Source: Aequorivita antarctica (GTDB lineage: Bacteria > Bacteroidota > Bacteroidia > Flavobacteriales > Flavobacteriaceae). From it: 64,000 nucleotides of DNA. Positions 42,926 through 51,932 of this stretch are shown one piece after another (within the stretch, counting starts at the first letter, position 1; every line of letters starts with the position of its first letter). The stretch spans positions 124,001 to 188,000 of the forward strand of contig NZ_VORT01000001.1 of NCBI RefSeq assembly GCF_007997155.1. The letters are read 5' to 3'. The translations under genes were made by a program, and so were the position numbers. The notes beneath the pieces are model-generated. The model saw only the letters and a list, made by a program, of their open reading frames with translations, was not told the origin of the DNA and made no database searches.

Positions 42926-44488
42926 ATGAAACTGAACAAAATCCTTCCCCTTATGCTGTTGCTGGCCTGCAGTATGAGTTTTGCCCAACAGGGTAAAAAG
43001 AATGTCAAAAAGCTGAACACTAAAAAAGTTCAAGTAGTTGACTCCATAAAAGTTTCTAAAATTGCTCAAGAATTGCCATCTATTATGGTCGCTAAAGGCA
43101 TTAAAGACACAGTTATATTCGATTTAAAGGACATGGCTATGGCCAGAAAAAAAGATAGTCTTTGGTTAAAAGAACTTTACAAATCGGATCTTTTTGAAGA
43201 TGTATATAACAGCGTTGCAAATCAAGAATATGGAGCGGTTGACTATGATGAACTTCCTACGGAAGTTTTAAAACAACGCCTTAAAGAACTCGATGCGCGC
43301 ACTCCCTTTAAAGTTGAATACAATCCTTCTTTGGAAAGTGTGATCAAACAATATCTTAAAAATCGAAGAGGGTCCCTTGAACGTTTGATGGGCTTGAGCG
43401 AATATTATTTCCCATTGTTTGAGCAGGAACTTGACAAAAACAACCTTCCTTTAGAATTAAAATATTTGGCGGTTATTGAATCGGCATTAAATCCACGCGC
43501 ACAATCAAGGGTTGGCGCTACGGGTCTATGGCAATTTATGTACCCTACGGGCAAAATGTTTGGTTTAGATGTAAGTTCCTATGTTGATGAACGTTCAGAC
43601 CCAATTATGGCTACCGAAGCAGCTTGTAAATATCTGAAAAGTCTGAATAATAGTTTTAACGATTGGGATTTAGCACTTGCAGCCTATAATTCAGGCCCAG
43701 GGAACGTTTCAAAAGCAATTCGCCGTTCAGGTGGAAAAACGAATTATTGGAACCTCCGCGCTTATCTTCCACGTGAAACTGCAGGCTATGTCCCTGCATT
43801 TTTGGCCACTATGTACATTTTTGAATATGCGAAGGAACATGGTTTTAAAAAGCAAGGTACGAGAATCCCTTACGTTGCAACAGACACTATTAAAGTAAAG
43901 CAGCAAATTACGCTGGATCAAGTGGCGAAACTTACCAATCTTGACAAGGAAGAATTGGAGTTTTTGAACCCTTCCTATAAATTAGGTATCATTCCAGTTA
44001 TTAAGGATGAAAATTATATGTTGCGCCTTCCGCTTACTTCCGTTGGTGCTTTTGTAAACAACGAGGAAGCTATTTATACATTCGTGCAAGAGGAGCAACA
44101 AGAAGCGGAAAAACCAATGCCTGAATTGTATGAGCAACCTGAAAAAATCCGCTACCGTGTAAAAAGTGGCGATTATTTGGGTAGAATTGCCGACAGATAT
44201 GGAGTGGGCGTGAGCCAAATAAAAAGCTGGAATGGTATGCGCAGCAATACCGTTAAAGTAGGTCAAAACTTAATTATCTACCCTAAAAAGAGCACTCAGG
44301 ATATTGCGAGCAATGCACCTTCGCAAAGTAGTTCCTCAGAAAAAACATATACAGTGCGAAATGGGGATTCTTTATGGAGCATTTCACAAAAATTTCCTGG
44401 AGTTTCGGTACAGAATATCAAAAAATGGAACGATATTAGTGGTACTAACTTAAAGCCTGGAACTAAACTTAAAATTTATAAAGGATAG
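42926..44488 (+). CDS. MltD-like lytic transglycosylase with two LysM domains
   Basis: Exported peptidoglycan-cleaving enzyme of 520 residues: signal peptide (about 1-21, ending SMSFAQ), SLT catalytic domain (about 165-320) with catalytic Glu185 in AVIESALNP and the downstream AYNSGPGNV and LPRETAGYVPAF motifs, then two LysM peptidoglycan-binding domains (about 409-452 and 474-518). The DNA of the LPRET motif contains a parS-like word (see findings). Followed after 21 nt by the DUF4837 lipoprotein gene. Confidence 0.93.
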   Translation: MKLNKILPLMLLLACSMSFAQQGKKNVKKLNTKKVQVVDSIKVSKIAQELPSIMVAKGIKDTVIFDLKDMAMARKKDSLWLKELYKSDLFEDVYNSVANQEYGAVDYDELPTEVLKQRLKELDARTPFKVEYNPSLESVIKQYLKNRRGSLERLMGLSEYYFPLFEQELDKNNLPLELKYLAVIESALNPRAQSRVGATGLWQFMYPTGKMFGLDVSSYVDERSDPIMATEAACKYLKSLNNSFNDWDLALAAYNSGPGNVSKAIRRSGGKTNYWNLRAYLPRETAGYVPAFLATMYIFEYAKEHGFKKQGTRIPYVATDTIKVKQQITLDQVAKLTNLDKEELEFLNPSYKLGIIPVIKDENYMLRLPLTSVGAFVNNEEAIYTFVQEEQQEAEKPMPELYEQPEKIRYRVKSGDYLGRIADRYGVGVSQIKSWNGMRSNTVKVGQNLIIYPKKSTQDIASNAPSQSSSSEKTYTVRNGDSLWSISQKFPGVSVQNIKKWNDISGTNLKPGTKLKIYKG

Positions 44489-44509
44489 TTCCATAAAAAC
44501 ATCCTTTTA

Positions 44510-45487
44510 ATGAGACCCATTTACATTGTATTATTTTCGCTATTTGTTGCATTCACTTCTTGCAATGATGGCATTAAAAGAGATAAGAGCCTCCTTCCAG
44601 ATTCAGTAGGAAATATTAACGCTCTTCAAATTGTTATACCTAACGATTTATGGAATGGCATTGTTGGTGAAGCAATTCGAAATAATTTCGCTGCACCTGT
44701 AGATGGTCTTCCCCAAGACGAGCCGCTGTTTTCAATAAACCAAATGCCTCCAGAAGCTTTTACGGGTTTTGCCCGAAGCAACAGGCTTTTTTTATATGTG
44801 GTTCTCAGTGAAGAAGACAGAGTTACCGTAGCCAAAGACGAATATGCAAAACCACAGGCAGGAGCAGTCATAAAAGCTACTTCAGAAGAAAAGCTTGTAG
44901 CATTGATAGATAAAAATGCCGCAAAAATAATTGAATCTTTTCACGCTTCCGAAATTAAGGAAAGACAGCGCAGGACCGCTATTTCATTGATGAAAAACGA
45001 CTCCTTAAGAAAGGTAATGGGCGTGAGTATGCAAATTCCAAGCGCTTATAGAATTGCAAAAGCCACTGACAGTTTCTTTTGGATGCGAAAAGATTTGAAA
45101 GACGGTACTACCAATATTCTGGTATATGAAGTTCCTCTAACTATGATTACAAACGACAGTACCGCAGTTGGCGATATTATAAAAATACGTGATTCCATAG
45201 GAAGCAAATTGCTGCCCGTTGAAGATGAAGGTCAGTTTATTACCGAAGATGCTTATGCCCCATATATTTTTAAAACAGAAATAGACGGAAAATTTGCGTA
45301 TAAAACCAAAGGAACATGGGAGGTGAAAGGTGCTTGGATGGGCGGACCCTTTATAAATTATGCAGTTAGGGACGAAAAAAACAATCGCTATTTAATCATA
45401 GAAGGTTTTACCTATGCTCCCAGTGCAGCAAAAAGAGATCTTCAATTTGAGTTGGAGTCTATATTGAATACTGCCAAGCTGGAATAA
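44510..45487 (+). CDS. DUF4837 family lipoprotein
   Basis: A 325-residue predicted lipoprotein (signal peptide with lipobox FTSC, Cys19) that matches the Bacteroidota DUF4837 family: an N-terminal part with VIPNDLWNGIVGEAIRNNF and a central conserved FWMRKD...NILVYEVPL segment. The fold appears alpha/beta; function unknown. Probably co-transcribed with the transglycosylase gene and ends at a strong hairpin. Confidence 0.83.
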   Translation: MRPIYIVLFSLFVAFTSCNDGIKRDKSLLPDSVGNINALQIVIPNDLWNGIVGEAIRNNFAAPVDGLPQDEPLFSINQMPPEAFTGFARSNRLFLYVVLSEEDRVTVAKDEYAKPQAGAVIKATSEEKLVALIDKNAAKIIESFHASEIKERQRRTAISLMKNDSLRKVMGVSMQIPSAYRIAKATDSFFWMRKDLKDGTTNILVYEVPLTMITNDSTAVGDIIKIRDSIGSKLLPVEDEGQFITEDAYAPYIFKTEIDGKFAYKTKGTWEVKGAWMGGPFINYAVRDEKNNRYLIIEGFTYAPSAAKRDLQFELESILNTAKLE

Positions 45488-45530
45488 TCAATAAATAACT
45501 ACTTCCAGTGTTTAAAACATTGGAATGATT

Positions 45531-45574
45531 AAAAAAAGAGCCTTTCAATTTAAAATTGAAAGGCTCTTTTTTTT
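45531..45574. terminator. Bidirectional terminator between DUF4837 gene and tatA
   Basis: Long near-perfect hairpin, AAAGAGCCTTTCAATT-TAA-AATTGAAAGGCTCTTT, bordered by A and T tracts. It serves both convergent genes. Confidence 0.92.
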
Positions 45575-45589
45575 GATATTAAACGGGAA

Positions 45590-45784
45590 CTATTTGTTCT
45601 CGTCAATTTTTTTATCGGTAGCATCGTCATCTTTGGAAGCATTCTTGAATTCCTTAAGGCCGCCACCCAAACCGCGCATAAGTTCTGGGATTTTCTTTCC
45701 GCCAAAAAGCAGTAGTACAATTACTACAATCAATATAATTTGCCAAGGACCAACAACACCTAAGGGAATAAATAATGCGCTCAT
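45590..45784 (-). CDS. tatA: Twin-arginine translocase subunit TatA/TatE
   Basis: Small subunit of the Tat system, which exports folded proteins. The 64-residue protein has the N-terminal membrane helix (about 12-27, QIILIVVIVLLLFGGKKIPEL) with the FGGKKIPELMRGLG motif that begins the amphipathic helix, and an acidic C-terminal tail. TatC is not in the window. Confidence 0.92.
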   Translation of the reverse strand: MSALFIPLGVVGPWQIILIVVIVLLLFGGKKIPELMRGLGGGLKEFKNASKDDDATDKKIDENK

Positions 45785-45804
45785 GATTTCTAAATTTAAT
45801 TACG

Positions 45805-45812
45805 CAAAGGTA
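45805..45812 (-). promoter_or_regulatory. -7 promoter element of tatA
   Basis: The minus strand reads TACCTTTG, a perfect TAnnTTTG, 20 nt before the tatA ATG. Confidence 0.57.
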
Positions 45813-45875
45813 ACAAGAAATGTTTAGATACAACGTTTTGAGAGTAACTTTAGCGTGTATGGCTATAGTTTATTT

Positions 45876-45883
45876 TATATTTG
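45876..45883 (+). promoter_or_regulatory. -7 promoter element of the M23 peptidase gene
   Basis: TATATTTG, a perfect TAnnTTTG, 19 nt before the ATG at 45903. Confidence 0.57.
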
Positions 45884-45902
45884 TAAAAAGTAATTGCGCA
45901 GT

Positions 45903-46766
45903 ATGATAAAGAAAGAGAAAGGTGCAAAACGGTTCAAAAAGAAGTTATTGCATAAATACCGATTGGTAATTTTAAACGAAGAAACCTTCGAAGAGCGTTT
46001 TTCTTTTAAGCTTAACAGATTGAATGTATTTGTTTTCAGTACCCTTTTTGCGCTATTTCTTATTTTAACAACTACCTATATCATTGCCTTTACACCGCTT
46101 CGCGAATATATTCCCGGGTACTCATCTACCACTTTAAAAAAGAAAGCTACACAGTTAGCCTATCAAACAGATTCGCTACAAAAGATTCTCGACGTAAATG
46201 AGCAATACCTCACATCAATTAAAAAAGTGCTTACAGGCGATGTGAAAACAGTAGAATTTAACAAGGATTCCATCATTGAAGTCGCCAAAACAGATCCGTC
46301 AGTTTTAATTAGAACTTCCAGAAAAGATTCACTTTTACGCCAAGAAGTGGCAAAAGAGGATAAATACAACCCGCTTATTGCTCCTCAAGCACAAGAATAT
46401 GCTTTGTTCGCACCTGTAAGGGGAACTATTACCGAGCCTTATGATTCCAAAACAAAACATTATGCCGTTGATGTGGTTACAGTAAAGGATTCACCAGTTA
46501 AAGCCGTGGCAGACGGCACTGTTATTTTTGCGGAATGGACAGCCACAACTGGTTATGTTATTATTTTGAAACACAACAATAGCCTAATTTCGGTCTATAA
46601 ACACAATGCAATGCTCACCAAGGAACAAGGAGAAATCGTTAAAGCAGGCGAAGTAATCGCAACCGTGGGAAATACAGGTGAATTAACCACTGGTCCACAC
46701 CTACATTTTGAGCTTTGGCGTGATGGATACCCCATTAACCCGACCAGTTTTATAGATTTTGATTAA
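45903..46766 (+). CDS. M23 family metallopeptidase
   Basis: Envelope peptidoglycan endopeptidase-type protein of 287 residues: a basic cytoplasmic N-terminus, one membrane helix (about 45-67), a coiled-coil stretch, and a C-terminal LytM/M23 domain with all three zinc motif parts: His186 and Asp190 in KHYAVDVV, and HLH at 266-268. It is thus likely active, not a NlpD/EnvC-like degenerate regulator. The start is ATG 45903, with a TTG in frame 9 nt earlier. The GH3 gene follows after 6 nt. Confidence 0.9.
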   Translation: MIKKEKGAKRFKKKLLHKYRLVILNEETFEERFSFKLNRLNVFVFSTLFALFLILTTTYIIAFTPLREYIPGYSSTTLKKKATQLAYQTDSLQKILDVNEQYLTSIKKVLTGDVKTVEFNKDSIIEVAKTDPSVLIRTSRKDSLLRQEVAKEDKYNPLIAPQAQEYALFAPVRGTITEPYDSKTKHYAVDVVTVKDSPVKAVADGTVIFAEWTATTGYVIILKHNNSLISVYKHNAMLTKEQGEIVKAGEVIATVGNTGELTTGPHLHFELWRDGYPINPTSFIDFD

Positions 46767-46772
46767 TCGCGT

Positions 46773-48275
46773 ATGTCCTTAAAATCCATCGGAGCAAAAA
46801 TATTTGCCAAAATTATTGTAAACCGAATTCAAAAATGGGCGTCTAACCCCATTGAAACTCAGCAGAAAGTTTTTGAAACTTTAATCTCTAATGCGAAGAA
46901 TACAGCCTTCGGAAAAGATCACAGTTTTGAAGGGATCAATGCATTTAATGATTTCGCAAAACAAGTTCCAGTAAGAGATTACGAAGAACTGAAGCCTTAT
47001 GTAGAACGCGTAGTTTCGGGTGAGGAAAACATACTTTGGCCTGGAAAACCGCTTTATTTCGCCAAAACTTCTGGCACTACTTCTGGGGCGAAATACATAC
47101 CATTAACCAAAGAATCCATGCCATACCACATAGAAGCGGCCCGAAACGCAATTCTGTGTTATATAAATGAAACTGGAAATGCTGATTTTGTGGATGGCAA
47201 AATGATTTTTCTACAAGGAAGTCCAGAAATGCAGGAAAAAAACGGAATTAAAACAGGTAGACTTTCAGGTATCGTTGCACATTACGTCCCCGCCTATCTT
47301 CAAAAAAATCGCTTACCAAGTTGGGAGACCAACTGCATTGAAGACTGGGAGACCAAAGTGGATGCTGTTGTTGAAGAAACCAAAGGAGAAGATATGACTG
47401 TTATCAGCGGCATTCCTTCATGGGTACAGATGTATTTTGAAAAACTTCAAAAAAATACCGGAAAGAAGGTTGGCAATCTTTTCAAAAACTTCAATCTATT
47501 TATTTATGGCGGTGTAAACTTTGAGCCTTATCGCGCCAAATTTGAAAATTTAATTGGAAGAAAAGTTGATAGCATTGAACTGTTTCCAGCCAGTGAAGGA
47601 TTTTTCGCCTTTCAGGATAGTCAAAAGGAAAAGGGAATGTTGTTGCTTTTAAACTCAGGAATCTTTTATGAATTCATCGAAGCAGCCTCTTTTTTTGATG
47701 AAAATTCTAAACGATTGACCATTGGCGAAGTGAAAACGGGAATTAATTATGTGATGATAATTTCAACAAACGCAGGGCTTTGGGCCTATAACTTGGGCGA
47801 TACCGTACAATTTACTTCAATAAAACCCTATCGCGTAATAGTTTCGGGAAGAATCAAACATTTCATTTCTGCTTTTGGAGAACACGTTATCGGAAAAGAA
47901 GTGGAAGAAGCGATGCATAAAGCAATTTCAAAATTCAAAATTTCAATTACCGAATTCACAGTTGCCCCACAAATTCTGCCTTCGGAAGGAGAACTTCCGT
48001 ATCACGAATGGCTTGTTGAGTTTGATGATGCACCTGAAAACCTTCAGCAAGTTGCCAAATTTCTTGATGCTGAAATGCAACAGCAAAATTCGTATTACTT
48101 AGATTTAATAGAAGGGAAAGTGCTTCAACCTTTAAAAGTATCTTCACTAAAAAAAGATAGTTTTCAGCAATACATGAAATCTGAAGGTAAGCTAGGTGGC
48201 CAAAATAAAGTGCCACGCCTTTCCAACGATCGCAAAATTGCTGATACCCTGCTCAAAATTCAACCTCAAAATTAG
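46773..48275 (+). CDS. GH3 family (auxin-responsive-like) acyl-adenylating protein
   Basis: A 500-residue protein of the GH3 superfamily, which in plants adenylates acyl substrates such as indole-acetate and conjugates them to amino acids. Visible motifs: the phosphate-binding TSGTTSGAKYIP (110-121), EGFFAF (about 274-279) and the later YNLGDTVQFTSIKPYRVIVSGRIKHFISAFGEHV. Bacteroidota homologues are common but uncharacterised, so substrate and acceptor are unknown. It is co-transcribed with the M23 gene; the DUF6909-like gene follows with its own promoter. Confidence 0.87.
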   Translation: MSLKSIGAKIFAKIIVNRIQKWASNPIETQQKVFETLISNAKNTAFGKDHSFEGINAFNDFAKQVPVRDYEELKPYVERVVSGEENILWPGKPLYFAKTSGTTSGAKYIPLTKESMPYHIEAARNAILCYINETGNADFVDGKMIFLQGSPEMQEKNGIKTGRLSGIVAHYVPAYLQKNRLPSWETNCIEDWETKVDAVVEETKGEDMTVISGIPSWVQMYFEKLQKNTGKKVGNLFKNFNLFIYGGVNFEPYRAKFENLIGRKVDSIELFPASEGFFAFQDSQKEKGMLLLLNSGIFYEFIEAASFFDENSKRLTIGEVKTGINYVMIISTNAGLWAYNLGDTVQFTSIKPYRVIVSGRIKHFISAFGEHVIGKEVEEAMHKAISKFKISITEFTVAPQILPSEGELPYHEWLVEFDDAPENLQQVAKFLDAEMQQQNSYYLDLIEGKVLQPLKVSSLKKDSFQQYMKSEGKLGGQNKVPRLSNDRKIADTLLKIQPQN

Positions 48276-48278
48276 TGT

Positions 48279-48286
48279 TATCTTTG
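48279..48286 (+). promoter_or_regulatory. -7 promoter element of the DUF6909-like gene
   Basis: TATCTTTG, a perfect TAnnTTTG, begins four bases after the GH3 stop codon and six bases before the next ATG. It predicts an internal promoter giving a leader of only about 3 nt. Confidence 0.55.
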
Positions 48287-48292
48287 CACCCA

Positions 48293-49993
48293 ATGAACAA
48301 TTTAAAATCACATACAAGAACACGTGCGCAGGAAAGCACTGGTGCCATTGAGAAGTTATATATCACTATGCGCCATCTCTTTAACCGTGGGTTTTACAAA
48401 CCTATGGGGATTTCTGGCGAATCTCTTCGGGAGTCGCTGCTAACGCTGAGTCCAGAGATTTATGGCTCTCTAAAAGAAGACAAAATAGAGCTTCAGGGTT
48501 TGCTTTACGTTATGGACCGTTTGCCTGATGGCATTGAAGAATGTAGATTCATTAACTTAACCAGTGATGAAGGCTATAAAAATTCGCATTTCGAACCCAT
48601 AATCCCTTTGAAACGCCGCAGAAACTGTTACCGGATTGACTCGGAACAGATGAATATTGAAATCACTCGAGGCCGTTCAGAAATCTATGATATTCTTACG
48701 CACTTAACATTTCTTTTTATAGAGTCGCATAAGATTATGAAACAGGTGCTTATCAACGAGAATGGCGAAGTGATACGCGATTGGAAAAAGCTGGAACAGG
48801 CTGTGCAGAAAAAAGGCAAGCTTACGCAAGAAGAAAAAGAAGTAGCACTTACACACACCGCAAATTTCCTTGGAAGAACCTTTGAGGAGGTAAATAACGT
48901 CTATCCTTATTTTGCAACCGAGAAGAATGAAAACCGGTTTTTCAATATTATCTATTATCTAGGAAAACTGGCTATTGACGAAGTTCTTGAAAACAACAAA
49001 CGCATCATTACCTTCAGCCCTGTTCTTAGGGAGCGTTTGGGGCACCACATTCACGGTGAGCTATGGGCATATCGCATAAAGCAGACTTTACAAGAAAATG
49101 GATTGCTAGAGCGTCCGCTGCACATTATTAGCGCTAATATGCATAGTGTAATGAATAGTCTATTCGCGCCAAAGGCATTGCCCGCTGAATTTTCAAAGAA
49201 ACAACCCATGGCTGTATTTGAAGCATTGAGCAGTCCGATAAATATAAAAATACGTGAAAAAGTTTCCAAAACTGCACTTGCGGAAGGAATGATTTTTATA
49301 GAGGATGTTAGCGGAACCAATATTGACATTCAAATAATTGATACCGCACAAATAAAGAATAACCCTTATACCAATGGGTTAAATGGTTTGGAAGATTCCA
49401 AAAAACCCGTGATTGTGGTTATGGATTACGCCTTTGGCGAACAAGCCTACGAAACCATGGACGAACTTTTAAAGCCATTTGTAGATTCCAACAAAGACCG
49501 CCATTTTTTAAATGTAACCTCCGTGTCCATTATGGGTAAAGCAGGTATTCTTGAAGGAGGTAAAGGCGATATCATGATTCCATCAGCACACGTTTTTGAA
49601 GGTACGGCAGATAATTACCCATTCAAAAACCAAATGGATAAATCTCTTTTTAAGGATGATGACGTTAAAGTTTTTACAGGAACAATGATTTCAGTATTGG
49701 GAACTTCACTTCAAAATCGTGATGTGCTTAAGTTTTTCCATAATTCCACGTGGAATGTGATTGGCCTTGAAATGGAAGGCGCTCATTATCAAAAAGCCAT
49801 TCAGTCCGCTTCAAAAATTCGCCGAAGTATTAGTCCAAAAGTGAAAGTTCGCTACGCTTATTATGCATCAGATAATCCATTGGAAACTGGAAGCACTTTA
49901 GCTTCGGGTGGATTGGGCACGAGCGGTGTAAAACCGACCTATTTAATAACAGAAAAGATGTTAAAACAGATTTTAGACACTCCTAAAAATTAA
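48293..49993 (+). CDS. DUF6909-like protein with phosphorylase-like C-terminal region
   Basis: A 566-residue protein of a Bacteroidota-restricted family (my recollection is DUF6909). The N-terminal half is helical. The C-terminal half (about 310-560) reads like a nucleoside-phosphorylase fold: MGKAGILEGGKGDIMIPSAH, then VFTGTMISVLGTS, then NVIGLEMEGAHYQKAI, where EMEG resembles the purine/uridine phosphorylase signature. The assignment is inference. No signal peptide. I chose ATG 48293 over a GTG at 48275 that overlaps the GH3 stop. rfbB begins 2 nt after its stop. Confidence 0.7.
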   Translation: MNNLKSHTRTRAQESTGAIEKLYITMRHLFNRGFYKPMGISGESLRESLLTLSPEIYGSLKEDKIELQGLLYVMDRLPDGIEECRFINLTSDEGYKNSHFEPIIPLKRRRNCYRIDSEQMNIEITRGRSEIYDILTHLTFLFIESHKIMKQVLINENGEVIRDWKKLEQAVQKKGKLTQEEKEVALTHTANFLGRTFEEVNNVYPYFATEKNENRFFNIIYYLGKLAIDEVLENNKRIITFSPVLRERLGHHIHGELWAYRIKQTLQENGLLERPLHIISANMHSVMNSLFAPKALPAEFSKKQPMAVFEALSSPINIKIREKVSKTALAEGMIFIEDVSGTNIDIQIIDTAQIKNNPYTNGLNGLEDSKKPVIVVMDYAFGEQAYETMDELLKPFVDSNKDRHFLNVTSVSIMGKAGILEGGKGDIMIPSAHVFEGTADNYPFKNQMDKSLFKDDDVKVFTGTMISVLGTSLQNRDVLKFFHNSTWNVIGLEMEGAHYQKAIQSASKIRRSISPKVKVRYAYYASDNPLETGSTLASGGLGTSGVKPTYLITEKMLKQILDTPKN

Positions 49994-49995
49994 TT

Positions 49996-51006
49996 TTGAA
50001 AAACAACAAAGTACTGATTACCGGAGGAGCAGGGTTTATAGGTTCTAATTATGTAGAATACATCCTTAAAAATTCAGAAGACGAAATTTTCGTGCTGGAT
50101 AAACTTACCTATGCCGGAAATTTAAAGAATTTGGAAGCCGTTTCCCTTAAAATAACCTTCATAAAGGGGGATATTTGTGATGCCGAATTGGTCCAAGAAC
50201 TATTCACAGAACATCAATTTCAAAAAGTAGTTCACTTTGCAGCAGAAAGCCATGTGGACAATTCCATTTCGGGTCCTTCGGAATTTATTCAGACAAACAT
50301 CGTCGGCACTTTCAATTTACTTCAAAGTGCTTATAAAACCTGGATGAACGGCCCGAATGATTTAAAAGAAGAATTTAGAAATGCAAGGTTTCTACATATT
50401 TCAACAGATGAGGTTTATGGTACTTTGGGCGAAACGGGTCTTTTTACTGAAGAAACATCGTATGCGCCAAACAGCCCGTACAGTGCTTCAAAAGCTTCGT
50501 CAGATTTTATTGTGCGCAGTTATTTTCACACCTACGGAATGCCGGTTGTTACTACAAACTGTTCCAATAATTACGGCCCCAATCAGCATAAGGAAAAATT
50601 GATTCCAACTATTATTCGTAAAGCAATTACTGGAGAACCCATCCCAATTTATGGAGATGGAAAAAACGTGCGGGATTGGCTTTTTGTTATGGACCATTGC
50701 AGCGGCATTTATTTGGCTTTGGAAAACGGAAAACTTGGCGAAACCTACAATATTGGTGGACGCAATGAACGTGAAAACCTTTATATTGCAAATGTTATTT
50801 GCGAATTGCTGGATGAAATGCTTCCGAGGAATACTTCCTATAAAGAACAAATAACCTTTGTAAAAGATAGGCCTGGCCACGATTTTAGATACGCAATTGA
50901 CGCTTCAAAAATAGAAGACGAATTGGGATGGAAGGCGAAGGAGAATTTTGAAACAGGTATCCAGAAAACGATTGCTTGGTATTTGCAAAATAGGGACAGA
51001 TTATAA
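49996..51006 (+). CDS. rfbB: dTDP-glucose 4,6-dehydratase
   Basis: Second enzyme of dTDP-L-rhamnose synthesis, converting dTDP-glucose to the 4-keto-6-deoxy sugar. The 336-residue SDR protein has the NAD motif GGAGFIGSNYV (8-18), HFAAESHVDNSI and the catalytic YSASK (about 161-165), with STDEVYG before it. It starts with TTG, as do several genes here. First gene of the rfbBACD cluster. Confidence 0.95.
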   Translation: MKNNKVLITGGAGFIGSNYVEYILKNSEDEIFVLDKLTYAGNLKNLEAVSLKITFIKGDICDAELVQELFTEHQFQKVVHFAAESHVDNSISGPSEFIQTNIVGTFNLLQSAYKTWMNGPNDLKEEFRNARFLHISTDEVYGTLGETGLFTEETSYAPNSPYSASKASSDFIVRSYFHTYGMPVVTTNCSNNYGPNQHKEKLIPTIIRKAITGEPIPIYGDGKNVRDWLFVMDHCSGIYLALENGKLGETYNIGGRNERENLYIANVICELLDEMLPRNTSYKEQITFVKDRPGHDFRYAIDASKIEDELGWKAKENFETGIQKTIAWYLQNRDRL

Positions 51007-51072
51007 TTTAAAGCCATGAATTTGCGAATCATTTTTTTAAAAAATCCGTGAATCTTGGCAAAAAAACTACAA

Positions 51073-51930
51073 ATGAAAGGAATAATTTTAGCAGGAGGTT
51101 CAGGCACGCGTTTGCACCCAATTACATTGGCCGTAAGTAAGCAATTGATGCCAGTGTATGATAAACCGATGATTTATTATCCACTATCAACGCTAATGCA
51201 TGCTGGCATTAAGGATATTTTGATTATTTCCACACCTCAGGATCTTCCGCTATTCAAGCAACTTTTGGGTGATGGTAAAAAACTTGGTTGCAACTTTCAG
51301 TATGCAGAACAGGCAAATCCAAACGGCCTTGCTGAAGCTTTTATCATCGGAAAAGAATTTATAGGGAAAGATAAAGTTGCTTTGATACTAGGCGACAACA
51401 TTTTTTATGGTTCTGGCCTGAAAGAATTGTTGCAATCCAACAACAATCCTGTTGGCGGAGTTATCTATGCATATCACGTGTTAGACCCAGAAAGATATGG
51501 TGTTGTGGAGTTCGATAAAAACGGAAAAGCCCTCTCCATTGAGGAAAAACCAAAAAATCCAAAATCAAATTATGCCGTTCCGGGAATCTATTTTTACGAC
51601 AACAGCGTCATAGAGGTTGCTGCAAATATAAAACCCAGTGCTCGTGGTGAATTAGAAATTACCGATGTCAATAATGTGTATTTAAAACAGGGAAAACTCA
51701 ACGTGAGCATCCTCGATAAAGGCACCGCTTGGCTTGATACTGGTACTTTTGCATCGCTGATGCAGGCCGCACAGTTTGTAGAGGTTATTGAAGAGCGGCA
51801 AGGCTTAAAGATTGGCGCCATTGAAGAAGCTGCTTATGAAATGGGATATATTTCAAAAGAACAATTAATAGCTTTGGCCGAACCTTTACTGAAAAGTGGT
51901 TACGGAAAACATTTACTTCAACTAGACTAG
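51073..51930 (+). CDS. rfbA: Glucose-1-phosphate thymidylyltransferase
   Basis: Makes dTDP-glucose from glucose 1-phosphate and dTTP, the first step toward dTDP-rhamnose. From ATG 51073 the protein has 285 residues with the nucleotidyltransferase motif [14 protein letters not shown] (3-16), the GDNIFYG motif and [11 protein letters not shown]-like sequence. A TTG at 51055 is in frame but lies before the conserved N-terminus. A 66-nt gap separates it from rfbB, the widest inside the rfb cluster. Confidence 0.96.
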   Translation: MKGIILAGGSGTRLHPITLAVSKQLMPVYDKPMIYYPLSTLMHAGIKDILIISTPQDLPLFKQLLGDGKKLGCNFQYAEQANPNGLAEAFIIGKEFIGKDKVALILGDNIFYGSGLKELLQSNNNPVGGVIYAYHVLDPERYGVVEFDKNGKALSIEEKPKNPKSNYAVPGIYFYDNSVIEVAANIKPSARGELEITDVNNVYLKQGKLNVSILDKGTAWLDTGTFASLMQAAQFVEVIEERQGLKIGAIEEAAYEMGYISKEQLIALAEPLLKSGYGKHLLQLD

Positions 51931-51932
51931 CT

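Noticed and set aside
49742-49757. CACGTG palindrome AATTCCACGTGGAATG as a fourth parS site
   Set aside because: Four mismatches to the consensus, all in the outer positions normally fixed; lies within a coding region.
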